DNA of 64,000 nt from Streptomyces sp. PKU-EA00015 (GCF_013387495.1 NZ_JABZEE010000007.1:248001-312000); one strand, 5' to 3'. Numbered from the stretch's first letter, positions 34,609 to 43,290 are shown. The notes: generated by a model not told the origin, from the sequence alone. Numbers and translations: made by a program.

Positions 34609-35850
34609 GTGGCGGTGCAAGAAGCGGGACAGTGCGACACGTGCGCGCACGGGGCGCGCGAAGGTCATCGGCGCGCGGTGGCCGAATTCCTTGCCAAACG
34701 GGACGAGTTCGCGGCGGGCGGAGGGCTTCCCGCGGGCGTCGCGCATTCACCGGGTGCGTCGCGGCAGTGGGTGTCCGACGAGCTGACGCAGTCGGCCCGC
34801 ACCGTCGCGGGTCTCGACCGGGCCGTGGCCGCGTCCCGGCTGCGCAAGGTGCGGCTGCGCACCCTGGCCGGGGTGTGGGGATGGTTCACGGCGCTCGTCG
34901 TCGCGCAGACGGCGACCGCGACCGGCACGGGCTGGACCCCGACGCGCACGGCAGGGCTGCTCGCCGCGCTCGTCGTCGCCGGAGCCCTCACCGGCGCGGC
35001 GCGGGCGCACGGGGCCCGAGGCGGCCTTCTCGCCGTGCTGACCGGTGAGGACAACCGCCTGTCCACCTCCCGTACGGTCGCCGCCGCCTGGCTGCTCGTC
35101 GTCTGCGGCACCCTGCTGCATCTCGCCTTCCTGGCGGCCGGCGCCTCGTCGGGCGTCCGGCGCGACAGGCTCGCCGAGGGGCTGGGTCTCGCCGCCGGAG
35201 GCGGGCTGCTGTGCGTCTTCGCCGTCGTGTGCGCGATCGCCGTCGCAGTGCGAAGGACCGTGGCGGTAAGGGTCGCCACGCTGCGGCTGCAGAAGGTGCG
35301 CGCCGACCACCCGCGCGCCTCCGACCTGTTCTGCGACGACTCCGGGCGGGCCGCCTTCGCCGACGGGCAGTACGTGCTGATCAACGCGGCCGCCGTCGTC
35401 CTCGCCCTGACCGCGCTTGCCCGCGCCCCCGAGCGGCTGCCCCACATCCCGTGGGGTCTCGTGCTGCTGGTGGCGTTGTCGGCCGGCACGTATTTCGCCG
35501 GCAAGCACGCGGAGGGAGGCCGGCCCGTCGTGATGTCGGTGGTACGGGCCCGGGAGGCCGGTGACCTGGACGGGCCCATCCGTACAGGTGACGACATCGA
35601 GATCCGGGGCACCGGCTTCGTGCCGCCGGGCGCGGAACGGCCGGACCTGCTGGCGAAGCTCGTCGTCCGCTTCGGCGCGGTCCATGTGCACGTGCCGCTC
35701 GTCCCGGTGGCGGGCGGCTTCGCCAATCCGGCCGACGCCCTGCTCACGGTGCCCGTACCCGTGGAGGTCGAGCCGGGCCAGGTCGACGTGCAGGTGGTGA
35801 CGGCCGCCGGAGTGGCGAGCAACCGCTGCCTCGTCGCGATCACCGACTGA
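34609..35850 (+). CDS. Four-helix membrane protein, function unknown
   Basis: 413 residues from the GTG at 34609, a tentative start with GAGAGG 12 nt upstream. A short cytosolic N-terminus has a CDTCAHG cysteine pair. It is followed by two helices (GVWGWFTALVVAQTA; RTAGLLAALVVAGAL) and two more around AAAWLLVVCGTLLHLAFLAAG and GLLCVFAVVCAIAVAV. There is a further hydrophobic pair near YVLINAAAVVLALTAL and WGLVLLVALSAGTYFAG. The C-terminal 100 residues (TGDDIEIRGTGFVPPGAERP to the end) look like one beta-sandwich, perhaps IPT/TIG-like. No function is recognised. Confidence 0.7.
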   Translation: MAVQEAGQCDTCAHGAREGHRRAVAEFLAKRDEFAAGGGLPAGVAHSPGASRQWVSDELTQSARTVAGLDRAVAASRLRKVRLRTLAGVWGWFTALVVAQTATATGTGWTPTRTAGLLAALVVAGALTGAARAHGARGGLLAVLTGEDNRLSTSRTVAAAWLLVVCGTLLHLAFLAAGASSGVRRDRLAEGLGLAAGGGLLCVFAVVCAIAVAVRRTVAVRVATLRLQKVRADHPRASDLFCDDSGRAAFADGQYVLINAAAVVLALTALARAPERLPHIPWGLVLLVALSAGTYFAGKHAEGGRPVVMSVVRAREAGDLDGPIRTGDDIEIRGTGFVPPGAERPDLLAKLVVRFGAVHVHVPLVPVAGGFANPADALLTVPVPVEVEPGQVDVQVVTAAGVASNRCLVAITD

Positions 35851-35994
35851 CCCCGAAGCGCCCGCCGGGGCCGCCCCGGAGTCGTCGGCCGACATGTCAC
35901 CCACCTGTCACAGTGTGTGCCGCATGCCTGGTGAGCGGCAGGGCCTCGCCGTACGTATGGTCGTCTGAGGGCCTAAGCGAAGGCGGGACGAGCG

Positions 35995-36516
35995 ATGACA
36001 TACACCTACCAGACGACACCGATCTACGGGACGGACAGTGACGGGCCGCGCGGCTGGAGAGAGCAGGCCACCCGGTACGCGCTGCTGCCGCTGCGGCTGT
36101 TCCTCGGCGTGACCTTCGTCTACGCCGGCATCGACAAACTCACCGACAGCCGGTTCCTGGCGGCGAGCGGCACCGGCTCCATCGGCGAGGTGATGAGCTC
36201 CGTGCGCGACGCCTCCGCCGTCCCCTGGCTCGTCGACCTGGCGCTGAAGAACCCGGAGGCCTTCGGCCATGCCATCGCCATCGGCGAAATCGCCGTCGGC
36301 CTCGCCACCCTGGTCGGGCTGCTCGCCCGGCTGGCCGCCTTCGGCGGCGCGCTCATCTCGCTGAGCCTGTGGCTGACCGTGAGCTGGCAGACCGATCCGT
36401 ACTACTACGGCAACGACCTCGCCTACCTCATGGCCTGGCTGCCGCTGGTGCTCGCCGGCGCCTCGGTGTTCTCCCTGGATGCCGTGCTGCGGTCCCGGCG
36501 GCGCCGGACCATGTAG
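35995..36516 (+). CDS. DoxX-family membrane protein
   Basis: 173-residue integral membrane protein with four predicted helices. The first (LLPLRLFLGVTFVYAGIDKL) and the segment EIAVGLATLVGLLARLAAFGGALI are typical of DoxX/DoxD proteins. Relatives form part of thiosulfate:quinone oxidoreductase or of oxidative-stress membrane complexes; the role here is unknown. ATG start at 35995 with a GCGGGACGAG stretch upstream. Its last 94 bases overlap the convergent small membrane protein gene. Confidence 0.82.
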   Translation: MTYTYQTTPIYGTDSDGPRGWREQATRYALLPLRLFLGVTFVYAGIDKLTDSRFLAASGTGSIGEVMSSVRDASAVPWLVDLALKNPEAFGHAIAIGEIAVGLATLVGLLARLAAFGGALISLSLWLTVSWQTDPYYYGNDLAYLMAWLPLVLAGASVFSLDAVLRSRRRRTM

Positions 36517-36698
36517 TGCAGGGCGGCGACGGTCCCCGCCAGGACCAGACCGCCGAACACGACCGGGAAGGCGACGAACCAGGGGGTCTGCCAGGCGCCC
36601 GCCGCATCACCCCCGTACAGCAGGGCGGCGGTCAGGACGGACAGCCCGGCAACGAGCCTGCCCGGACGGAATTCGTGCCGGAACTCACGACGCGGCAC
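36423..36698 (-). CDS. Small two-helix membrane protein, unknown
   Basis: 91 residues with two hydrophobic segments (LVAGLSVLTAALLYGG and PWFVAFPVVFGGLVLAGTVAALHYM) and a basic, Ser/Thr-rich tail. The GTG start at 36698 overlaps the last 14 bases of the PspC gene, so the two are translationally coupled. Its C-terminal third is encoded opposite the end of the DoxX gene. No family is recognised. Operon position suggests an accessory to the PspC/LiaF-like protein. Confidence 0.65.
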   Translation of the reverse strand: MPRREFRHEFRPGRLVAGLSVLTAALLYGGDAAGAWQTPWFVAFPVVFGGLVLAGTVAALHYMVRRRRDRSTASRENTEAPASTSGSQAMR

Positions 36699-37995
36699 GG
36701 GTCACCTCCACCTGTCCGATACCCAGTTCCAGATCGAGGACGAGCGTCCCGCCCGGTGGCGCTCCCGGCGGGGCGGGAAGCGTCTTGCGCCGGTCCTGGC
36801 CCGGGCCGACGTCCACATCGTCCGGCGCGTCGTCGGGCAGCCTGATGTCGCCGACCCCCACCTCGGCCTCCAGCCGCACGGCGGCGTCCTTCGGCACGAC
36901 GACCTTCAGGTGACCCAGCCCCATCTCCGCCCTCGTCGACACCGTCTTGCCGGCGGGCAGTTCGAGGGCGGAGAGGTCGAGGGTGCCCTGCCCCGAGCCC
37001 ATCTCGTAGCTCGGCCGGACGGCGGTCGCCGACGCCGGCGCCCACGTCCTCTCGCCGAACTTCGTGCTGATGTCCTTCGGCAGGGCCGCGGCGCCCGCCA
37101 GCAGAGCCGCCGTCACCATCGTCAGCAGGACCGTGCCGAAACCGGTGCGGCCCAGCAGCGCGCTCACCAGGAGGCCGAGGCCGAACACGGCCAGAGCGGC
37201 GACGAGCCCGATCTGCAAGGCCGTGCCCAGCGGCCGGCTGTCCCAGCTCAGGCCCGTGCCCAGGCCGCCCGCGACCAGTGCCAGCAGGAACACGGTGCCG
37301 CCGATCCCGCGCGGGCCGCGCGGCTGCGGCGCCACCACGGCCTCGGCCGGGCGCGCGCCGGCGCGCGGCGGAGCGACGGCGCTCTCGTCGAGCGCCGACT
37401 CGGGGCCCCACAGATATCCGGTGGGCACCGGCCCGGTCGTGCCGTCCTTAACGATCGGGTCGCGCCACCAGGACGGGCTGTCCGGGACGGGAGGGGCCTT
37501 CGTCTCGGGCGGCGCCTCGGCCACGGCGTGCGCCGCGGCCGTGGCCGTGTGCTCGCCGCCGGGCGGGGTGTGCGTACGCCGCTGGGACCACACGGCCGCC
37601 CCGGTCACCGCCAGCGAAAGCATCGTGACGAAGCCGAGCATGTTTCCGTTGCCCAGCATCGTCAGGAGGAGTCCGCAGCCGAGCAGGGCGAGCAGCACGG
37701 CGCTCAGCGAGGCGCCGTCGACGCGGCCCGACAGCATCCTGCGGAACTCGTTCTCCTCCTCGTCGTCGGCCGGGATCAGCAGCCAGGCGAAGCCGTAGAA
37801 GATCAGACCGATGCCGCCGGTCACCGACAGCACGCCGATCACGATCCGGAAGATCACCGGGTCTATGTCGCAGTGCCTGCCCAGCCCGGCGCAGACGCCG
37901 GCCACGACCTTGTGGCGCGGGGCGCGGCGCAGCCGCGGCGGAGGCGACGGCGGCTCCTGCGGTGGCTGGGGCGGCGCGGCGGTCGGCTGGGTCAT
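36685..37995 (-). CDS. PspC-domain protein with LiaF-like C-terminus
   Basis: 436-residue membrane protein. The N-terminal PspC domain (RHKVVAGVCAGLGRHCDIDPVIFRIVIGVLS) is followed by further helices (GLLLTMLGNGNMLGFVTMLSLAVTGAAVW; GTVFLLALVAGGLGTG). The C-terminal beta domain (GSGQGTLDLSALELPAGKTVSTRAEMGLG, VGVGDIRLPDD) resembles the LiaF sensor part. In LiaFSR systems LiaF restrains the sensor kinase. Here the kinase and regulator genes are divergent, 151 bp away, which supports a cell-envelope stress function. The ATG at 37995 begins a proline-rich cytosolic tail. Confidence 0.88.
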   Translation of the reverse strand: MTQPTAAPPQPPQEPPSPPPRLRRAPRHKVVAGVCAGLGRHCDIDPVIFRIVIGVLSVTGGIGLIFYGFAWLLIPADDEEENEFRRMLSGRVDGASLSAVLLALLGCGLLLTMLGNGNMLGFVTMLSLAVTGAAVWSQRRTHTPPGGEHTATAAAHAVAEAPPETKAPPVPDSPSWWRDPIVKDGTTGPVPTGYLWGPESALDESAVAPPRAGARPAEAVVAPQPRGPRGIGGTVFLLALVAGGLGTGLSWDSRPLGTALQIGLVAALAVFGLGLLVSALLGRTGFGTVLLTMVTAALLAGAAALPKDISTKFGERTWAPASATAVRPSYEMGSGQGTLDLSALELPAGKTVSTRAEMGLGHLKVVVPKDAAVRLEAEVGVGDIRLPDDAPDDVDVGPGQDRRKTLPAPPGAPPGGTLVLDLELGIGQVEVTRAAS

Positions 37996-38051
37996 GACTC
38001 CATGGTGACGGGCCCGGCGCCGGGGCGGCAGCCGCCCCGACCCTGGCCGTC

Positions 38052-38145
38052 CCCTGATATTGCCCCTGAGGGACGGGGACTTCTCAGGGTCGGATTAAGG
38101 GACGGCCCTGATGACCGGCCCGGCCGGGCCGTGTGACGATCAGGG
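38052..38145. promoter_or_regulatory. CCCTGA/TCAGGG array between PspC genes
   Basis: Five hexamers of CCCTGA or its complement occur within 94 bp: 38052-38057, 38065-38070, 38083-38088, 38106-38111 and 38140-38145. The second and third form the inverted repeat CCCTGAG-N12-CTCAGGG (38064-38070, 38083-38089). The region separates the divergent LiaF-like and kinase/regulator genes, where an autoregulatory response-regulator box is expected. Confidence 0.55.
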
Positions 38146-38146
38146 C

Positions 38147-39427
38147 ATGCCCGTCGCCGCCCGTCCGACCGAGACCGAAGTGATGGCCGTCCGCAAGCTG
38201 TACCGCAGCGCCGACGGACGCATGCTCGGCGGTGTGGCGCGCGGCCTCGCCGGACACCTCGGGCTGCCGGTCGTCTGGGTGCGCCTCCTCTTCCTCGCCT
38301 TGTTCATGGCCGACGGCCTCGGCGCCCTGCTGTACGCGGTCTTCTGGATCGTCGTCCCGCTCGGCGTCGGCGGCCGGGCAGCCGAGCCGCGCTCCGTCTT
38401 CGAGACCACGCCCGACGGCCGGCGCCGGCTGCGCAAGCCCGACAAGGGGCAACTGTTCGCCCTGGTCGCGCTGCTCGTCGGCGCGGCGGTCTTCGTCGGC
38501 AATGTCGACACCAACGGCAGCGCCAACCGCTACGTGTGGCCGACGCTGCTCATCGGCGCCGGTGTGGTGCTGGTGTGGCGGCAGGCGGACAACGCGCGCA
38601 GGGCCCGCTGGGCCAGTCTCGCCACGGACAGCCGGCGCCGCCGCCTGGTGCAACTGGCGCGCGCCCTCGCCGGGGTGGCGCTCGTGGGCATGGGCCTGAC
38701 CGTGTTCATGGTGGTGCGCGGCTCGGCGGCCCAGCTGGGCAACGTGCTGACGGCCGCCATCGCCGTCATCACCGGTGTCGCCCTGCTCGCGGGCCCCTGG
38801 CTGGTGCGGATGACCCAGGACCTCTCCGAGGAGCGGACCATGCGCATCCGCGCCCAGGAGCGGGCCGAGGTCGCCGCGCACGTCCACGACTCCGTCCTGC
38901 ACACCCTCACCCTGATCCAGCGGAACGCGGACGACCCCGGCGAGGTGCGCAGGCTCGCCCGCGCCCAGGAGCGCGAGCTGCGGAACTGGCTCTACCGCCC
39001 GGAGGGCACGGGCAAGGACGAGGACGAGGAGCCCGGCACCCTCGCCGAGGCGGTCAAGAGGACCGCCGCCGAGGTCGAGGACAAGCACGGCGTGCCCCTG
39101 GAGGTCGTGGTCGTCGGGGACTGCCCGCTCGACGAGAAGCTGGCCGCACAGATGCAGGCCGCGCGCGAGGCAATGGTCAACGCCGCCAAGTACGGTGGCG
39201 CGGGAGGGGCGGTCCAGGTCTACGCGGAGGTCGAGGGGCGCACCGTCTTCCTCTCCGTGCGGGACCGGGGGCCGGGATTCGACCTGGATGCCGTTCCCGG
39301 CGACAGAATGGGCGTAAGAGAATCGATCATCGGCCGGATGCAGCGCAACGGCGGCACGGCACGGCTGCGCACGGTGCCCGGCGGGGGCACCGAGGTGGAG
39401 CTCGAGATGGAGAGGGCTGACGGATGA
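38147..39427 (+). CDS. PspC-domain sensor histidine kinase
   Basis: 426-residue membrane kinase. An N-terminal PspC domain (RSADGRMLGGVARGLAGHLGLPVVWVRLLF) supplies the first helices and is fused to a NarL-type kinase. The phospho-acceptor lies in EVAAHVHDSVLHTLTLIQR, and the ATPase part has the N-box in AMVNAAKYGGAG and G-boxes in RDRGPGFD and GGGTEVELEM. Start taken at the ATG at 38147; an ATG at 38111 would add 12 atypical residues. The stop overlaps the regulator's ATG (ATGA), so stoichiometric synthesis is likely. Functionally it resembles LiaS. Confidence 0.9.
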   Translation: MPVAARPTETEVMAVRKLYRSADGRMLGGVARGLAGHLGLPVVWVRLLFLALFMADGLGALLYAVFWIVVPLGVGGRAAEPRSVFETTPDGRRRLRKPDKGQLFALVALLVGAAVFVGNVDTNGSANRYVWPTLLIGAGVVLVWRQADNARRARWASLATDSRRRRLVQLARALAGVALVGMGLTVFMVVRGSAAQLGNVLTAAIAVITGVALLAGPWLVRMTQDLSEERTMRIRAQERAEVAAHVHDSVLHTLTLIQRNADDPGEVRRLARAQERELRNWLYRPEGTGKDEDEEPGTLAEAVKRTAAEVEDKHGVPLEVVVVGDCPLDEKLAAQMQAAREAMVNAAKYGGAGGAVQVYAEVEGRTVFLSVRDRGPGFDLDAVPGDRMGVRESIIGRMQRNGGTARLRTVPGGGTEVELEMERADG

Positions 39428-40113
39428 CCGAGTCTGCGGAAGAGAGCGCCGAGCGGCGCGTGCGGGTCGTGCTCGTCGACGACCACCGGATGTTCCGCGC
39501 CGGTGTGCAGGCCGAGATCGGGCAGACCGAGCGCACCGGGGTCGAGGTCGTCGGTGAGGCCGCCGACGTCGACCAGGCGGTCACCGTGATCATGGCGACC
39601 CGGCCGGAGGTCGTCCTGCTGGACGTGCACCTGCCCGGCGGCGGAGGCGTGGAGGTGCTGCGCCGCTGTGCGCCGCTGATGGCATCGGCGGAGCACCCGG
39701 TGCGCTTCCTGGCGCTGTCGGTGTCGGACGCCGCCGAGGACGTCATCGGCGTGATCCGCGGCGGGGCCCGGGGCTATGTCACCAAGACGATCACCGGCGC
39801 GGACCTGGTCGACTCGATCTTCCGGGTGCAGGACGGCGACGCGGTGTTCTCGCCGCGGCTCGCCGGCTTCGTGCTGGACGCGTTCGCCTCGACCGACGCG
39901 CCGCCGGTCGACGAGGACCTGGACCGGCTCACCCAGCGGGAGCGCGAGGTGCTGCGGCTGATCGCGCGCGGGTACGCGTACAAGGAGATCGCCAAGCAGT
40001 TGTTCATCTCGGTGAAGACGGTCGAGTCGCATGTGTCGGCGGTGCTGCGGAAGTTGCAGCTGTCCAACCGCCACGAACTCACGCGGTGGGCGACGGCCCG
40101 GCGCCTGGTCTGA
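39424..40113 (+). CDS. LuxR/NarL-type response regulator
   Basis: 229-residue partner of the preceding kinase. The receiver domain has the acidic pocket (VLVDDHRMF), the phosphorylated aspartate in VVLLDVHLPGGGG and the conserved Lys in VTKTITGADL. The output domain has LTQREREVLRLIARGYAYKE and VKTVESHVSAVLRKL. It probably binds the CCCTGA-type sites upstream of the kinase gene and of the divergent PspC gene. The cell-envelope stress role is inferred from the LiaFSR-like gene set. Confidence 0.93.
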   Translation: MTESAEESAERRVRVVLVDDHRMFRAGVQAEIGQTERTGVEVVGEAADVDQAVTVIMATRPEVVLLDVHLPGGGGVEVLRRCAPLMASAEHPVRFLALSVSDAAEDVIGVIRGGARGYVTKTITGADLVDSIFRVQDGDAVFSPRLAGFVLDAFASTDAPPVDEDLDRLTQREREVLRLIARGYAYKEIAKQLFISVKTVESHVSAVLRKLQLSNRHELTRWATARRLV

Positions 40114-40164
40114 CGCCGGGCGCGACGCCCGCGGCGATCCCGGACGGCTCCGGTCCGCCGGACG

Positions 40165-41208
40165 CTACGAGACCCGCGTCGCCCCGGCGAAGGGCATCTG
40201 GTCGATCGGTGCGACGCGCACGGGCGCACCGGGCCGCGGCGCGTGGATCATCTGGCCGCCGCCGATGTAGAGGCCGACGTGCGAGATGCCGGAGTAGAAG
40301 AAGACCAGGTCCCCCGGGGCGAGTTGGGCGCGGGAGACGCGCTGCCCGGCGTTGATCTGGGTGTACGTGGTGCGGGGCAGCGAGACTCCGGCCGAGCGCC
40401 AGGCGGCCTGGGTGAGACCGGAGCAGTCGTACGCCGACGGCCCGGTCGCCCCCCACACGTACGGCTTGCCGAGTGTGCCGTAGGCGTAGGCGACAGCCTG
40501 TGCGGCCCGGCCGTTCGGCGCCTTGAGCGCGCCGCGGGGTGCGGTGGAGCGGTCGGCGCGGGCGGGGTCGGCCGGTCCGGCGTCGTATGCGGCGCGCTGC
40601 ACGGCGGTCAGCCGGGCCAGCAGTCGTTCGGCGGCGGCCAGTTTGCCCTTCACGACGGCTTTGTGCCGCTCCAGTTCGCGGCGGTGCCGCTCCAGTTCGG
40701 CGGTCCGCTCGCCGGCCTGTGCCCTGAGCCGGCCGAGGTCCACGAGCCGGCGGTGCACACCGGCGACGGCGGCCGCGTGCCGCTCGCCGACCCGCTCGGT
40801 GAGCGAGGCGCGCGCCAGGTACTCGTCGGGGTCCGAGGTCAGCGCGAGCCGCAGGCCGGGATCGATGCCGCCGGACCGGTACTGCGCGGTGGCGACGGAA
40901 CCGAGTGCGTTGCGGGAGGCGTTGAGCCGCTCCGTGCGGCGTGCGGCCTCGTCGCGCAGCGCGTCGAGCGCTTCGCGGGCCTGCGCCGTGCGCTCCTTGG
41001 CTCCGTTGTACTTCTCGGTCGCCTCCCCGGCCTCCTGGTACAGCGTGTCGACGCGGGCCTTGAGCTGAGCGGGCGTGAGACGGGGCTCGGCGTGCGCCGA
41101 GCCGTCGAGCGCGGTCGTGGTCGCCGCGCCTGCGAGCGCGAGGGTGGCTGCGGTGCGGGCGGCCGGCCCGGTGAGCGGATGCTGCCTCGGTTTCCGGTGC
41201 GCTGCCAC
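40165..41208 (-). CDS. NlpC/P60 cell-wall endopeptidase
   Basis: 347-residue exported peptidoglycan hydrolase. A signal peptide (residues about 1-40, ending GSAHA) is followed by a long coiled coil (RLTPAQLKARVDTLYQEAGEATEKYNG onward). The C-terminal NlpC/P60 domain has the catalytic Cys in SAYDCSGLTQAAW, the His in GISHVGLYIGGG and a third polar residue in MIHAPRPG. It cleaves stem-peptide bonds. The GTG start at 41208 follows AGGAAGGA. It has the same layout as the larger hydrolase 0.8 kb downstream, so the two are probably paralogues. Confidence 0.93.
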   Translation of the reverse strand: MAAHRKPRQHPLTGPAARTAATLALAGAATTTALDGSAHAEPRLTPAQLKARVDTLYQEAGEATEKYNGAKERTAQAREALDALRDEAARRTERLNASRNALGSVATAQYRSGGIDPGLRLALTSDPDEYLARASLTERVGERHAAAVAGVHRRLVDLGRLRAQAGERTAELERHRRELERHKAVVKGKLAAAERLLARLTAVQRAAYDAGPADPARADRSTAPRGALKAPNGRAAQAVAYAYGTLGKPYVWGATGPSAYDCSGLTQAAWRSAGVSLPRTTYTQINAGQRVSRAQLAPGDLVFFYSGISHVGLYIGGGQMIHAPRPGAPVRVAPIDQMPFAGATRVS

Positions 41209-41537
41209 GGGGCGTACACGTCCTTCCTGCGTACCTGCGGTCCGGCGGCGTACCGCACGGGGGAGCGGTACGCCGCCGGATCTTTCGGCGGGGGCGGCCG
41301 AGCCGTCCGGCTGCAGGACGGTGGTGGGGAGTCGGCCACCTGGGCGCTGACGCTAAACCCGGCGGTCCCGGGACGGAGACGTGACGACGGGAAGTGCCCG
41401 AACCTGGACGGCGATGTCCGCTTTCTGTGCGCGGGACGCCGGTGCCCGGCCGCATTGCGGCGCGGGGCCGACCGAACGCCGCGATCGGGCTCCCCCGGCC
41501 GCCGGGCGGTGGTACGGCGCCGATTAGGCTCCGCGCC
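41209..41537. promoter_or_regulatory. Structured leader of NlpC/P60 gene
   Basis: 329 bp divergent region without a gene. On the minus strand TAGCGT (41355-41350) is a candidate -10 box, giving a leader of about 135 nt. Inside it a perfect 16-bp stem with an 8-nt loop (41241-41256 / 41265-41280) ends 32 nt before the start codon. I could not match the leader to the c-di-AMP riboswitch that precedes the paralogue. It may be an attenuator, a translational control hairpin or an mRNA-stability element. Confidence 0.5.
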
Positions 41538-41891
41538 ATGGACGTACTCATCAATGTCTTCGTCGCGCTGCACATCATCGGCATCGCCTCCCTGCTGGGC
41601 GGCTTCCTGACCCAGATGAAGGCGATGGGCGCGGGCACGGCCCGCTTCAACCCGGCGATGCTGCACGGTGCGCTGACGATGCTGATCACCGGCGTCGCGC
41701 TGGTGGGCCTCAACCAGGCCGACGACCAGACGGTGAACAACCTGAAGATCGCCGTCAAGCTGGCGGTGCTGGTGGTGATCCTCGGCCTGGTCTACGTCAA
41801 GCGGGACGAGGAGCGGGTCGACAAGGCACTCTTCGGCGCCGTCGGCGGTCTGACGGTCGCGAACGTCTTCATCGCGACGCTCTGGACCTGA
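41538..41891 (+). CDS. Small integral membrane protein, unknown
   Basis: 117 residues, almost entirely hydrophobic, with four predicted helices (VFVALHIIGIASLLGGFL; MLHGALTMLITGVALVGL; LAVLVVILGLVYV; GLTVANVFIATLWT). Widespread in Streptomyces but not assigned to a function that I know. ATG at 41538; the longer open frame upstream looks non-coding. Confidence 0.75.
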   Translation: MDVLINVFVALHIIGIASLLGGFLTQMKAMGAGTARFNPAMLHGALTMLITGVALVGLNQADDQTVNNLKIAVKLAVLVVILGLVYVKRDEERVDKALFGAVGGLTVANVFIATLWT

Positions 41892-41907
41892 CCGACCCCC
41901 GGCACAC

Positions 41908-41942
41908 GCGTGCCCGGACGGCGGGACCGTCCGGGCACGCGG
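41908..41942. terminator. Bidirectional terminator
   Basis: A 15-bp stem around CGTGCCCGGACGG / CCGTCCGGGCACG with a 5-nt loop lies between the convergent small membrane protein and NlpC/P60 genes. Confidence 0.88.
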
Positions 41943-41956
41943 GGTGAGCGACCGGG

Positions 41957-43102
41957 TCAGACCGGGCGGACGCTGCCGTAGATCGGCATGTAGTAGATGG
42001 ACTCCTCGCGGACGTTCTCGCCCGGCTTCGGCGCGTGGATCATCTTGCCGTCGCCGATGTAGATGCCGACATGGCTGATGTCGTCGTAGAAGAAGACGAG
42101 ATCGCCGGGGAGCAGGTCCGCCGTCGCCACGCGCTGCCCCACCTCCACCTGGTCCCAGGTGGTACGCGGCAGATCGACGCCCGCCGCCTTCCAGGCCGCC
42201 TGGGTGAGCCCCGAGCAGTCGTACGAGGACGGGCCCGTCGCCCCCCAGACGTACGGCTTGCCGATCTGGGCGCGGGCGAAGGCGAGGACCTTGTCGGCCC
42301 TGGTCGCGTACGAGTCGTCGCCGGTCCCGGTGCCCGTCTCCGGGGGCGGCTGGTCGCCCTCCTGGCGCTGCCGCTCGGCCTCGGCCTCGGCGCGGGCTCT
42401 GGCCTCCGCCTCGGCCTTCGCCTTCGCCTCCGCCCTGCGCCGCGCCTCCGCCTCCTTCTCGCGCTCGATCGCCGCCAGCCGGGCCTTCTCCTCGGCGGTC
42501 AGCTTCGACAGCAGAGTGCGCGCCTCGGCCAGCTTCGTCTGGACCTTCTCCTTGCTGGTGCGCAGGGCCTGCTGGGAGTCGGTCAGCGACTCCAGCCGCT
42601 TCGTCGCCTCCGCCCGCTGCTTCGCGGCGGCCGCGCGCTGGGTCTCGTAGTCGCTGACGGCGGTCCGCTGCTGGTCGGTCATCCGGTCCATCAGCTGCGT
42701 CTGGTCGAAGTACGCCTGGGGGCTGTCGGCGAACAGCAGCGCCGCGGTCGGGGTGACCGCGCCGGTGCGGTACTGCGCCGCGGCATAGGCACCGAGGGCG
42801 CGACGCGACTCGTTGAGCTTCTCCGCGCGCGTGGCCGCCTCCTCGAAGAGGGTGTCGACCTCGCGGCGCTTCTCGGCGGTGGCCTCCTTCGCCTTGTTGT
42901 ACTCCTGGGTCGCGCTGCCCGCCTGCCGGTAGAGGTCGTCGACCTTCTTCTGCACCTCTTCGACGGAGGGCTTGGGGTCGCTGGGCGCGGCGGTGGCGCT
43001 CTGTGTCGACAGGAGGGCGGCGCCGGCGAGGGCGGCCGTCGTGAACCCGACGGCGTGGGAGGGTTTCGTGCTGCGGCTGCGGATCCTGCGATGCGACGCC
43101 AA
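41957..43102 (-). CDS. NlpC/P60 endopeptidase under riboswitch control
   Basis: 381-residue exported peptidoglycan hydrolase: signal peptide (to about TQSATAAP), a long coiled coil ending in an Ala/Glu/Arg-rich helix, then an NlpC/P60 domain. The domain has the catalytic Cys in SSYDCSGLTQAAW, the His in DISHVGIYIGDG and MIHAPKPGE. The start is taken as TTG at 43102. The strong AAGAAGGAG (43120-43112) touches an ATG at 43111 but is nine nt from the TTG, and the resulting N-terminus MASHRR is typical for this family. An upstream c-di-AMP riboswitch ties expression to osmotic or wall-turnover signals. Confidence 0.92.
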   Translation of the reverse strand: MASHRRIRSRSTKPSHAVGFTTAALAGAALLSTQSATAAPSDPKPSVEEVQKKVDDLYRQAGSATQEYNKAKEATAEKRREVDTLFEEAATRAEKLNESRRALGAYAAAQYRTGAVTPTAALLFADSPQAYFDQTQLMDRMTDQQRTAVSDYETQRAAAAKQRAEATKRLESLTDSQQALRTSKEKVQTKLAEARTLLSKLTAEEKARLAAIEREKEAEARRRAEAKAKAEAEARARAEAEAERQRQEGDQPPPETGTGTGDDSYATRADKVLAFARAQIGKPYVWGATGPSSYDCSGLTQAAWKAAGVDLPRTTWDQVEVGQRVATADLLPGDLVFFYDDISHVGIYIGDGKMIHAPKPGENVREESIYYMPIYGSVRPV

Positions 43103-43125
43103 GGCCGGCATCTCCTTCTTCCGTG

Positions 43126-43290
43126 GACCGCCTACCGGGTTAGCTGTCGGGTTCGGGCAGAACGGAAGATGCCCTACGGACCGTGGACAGGCGGTCCGAT
43201 TCACCCCGGTTGTGCATAGTTCGGGTCCCCGGTTCCGAACTGCCTCCCGGGCAGCCCGAATTCGGCGGAGTCGACCCGTTCGGCGCGGTT
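43126..43290 (-). promoter_or_regulatory. c-di-AMP (ydaO-type) riboswitch
   Basis: The minus-strand leader contains GAACGGGTCGACTCCGCCG, GGGGTGAATCGG and CCCGAACCCGACAGCTAACC followed by CGGTAGGCGG. These blocks and their order match what I know of ydaO/yuaA riboswitches before Streptomyces cell-wall hydrolase genes such as rpfA. Its end is about 24 nt before the start codon. Binding of cyclic di-AMP normally turns such genes off. Boundaries are approximate. Confidence 0.85.
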
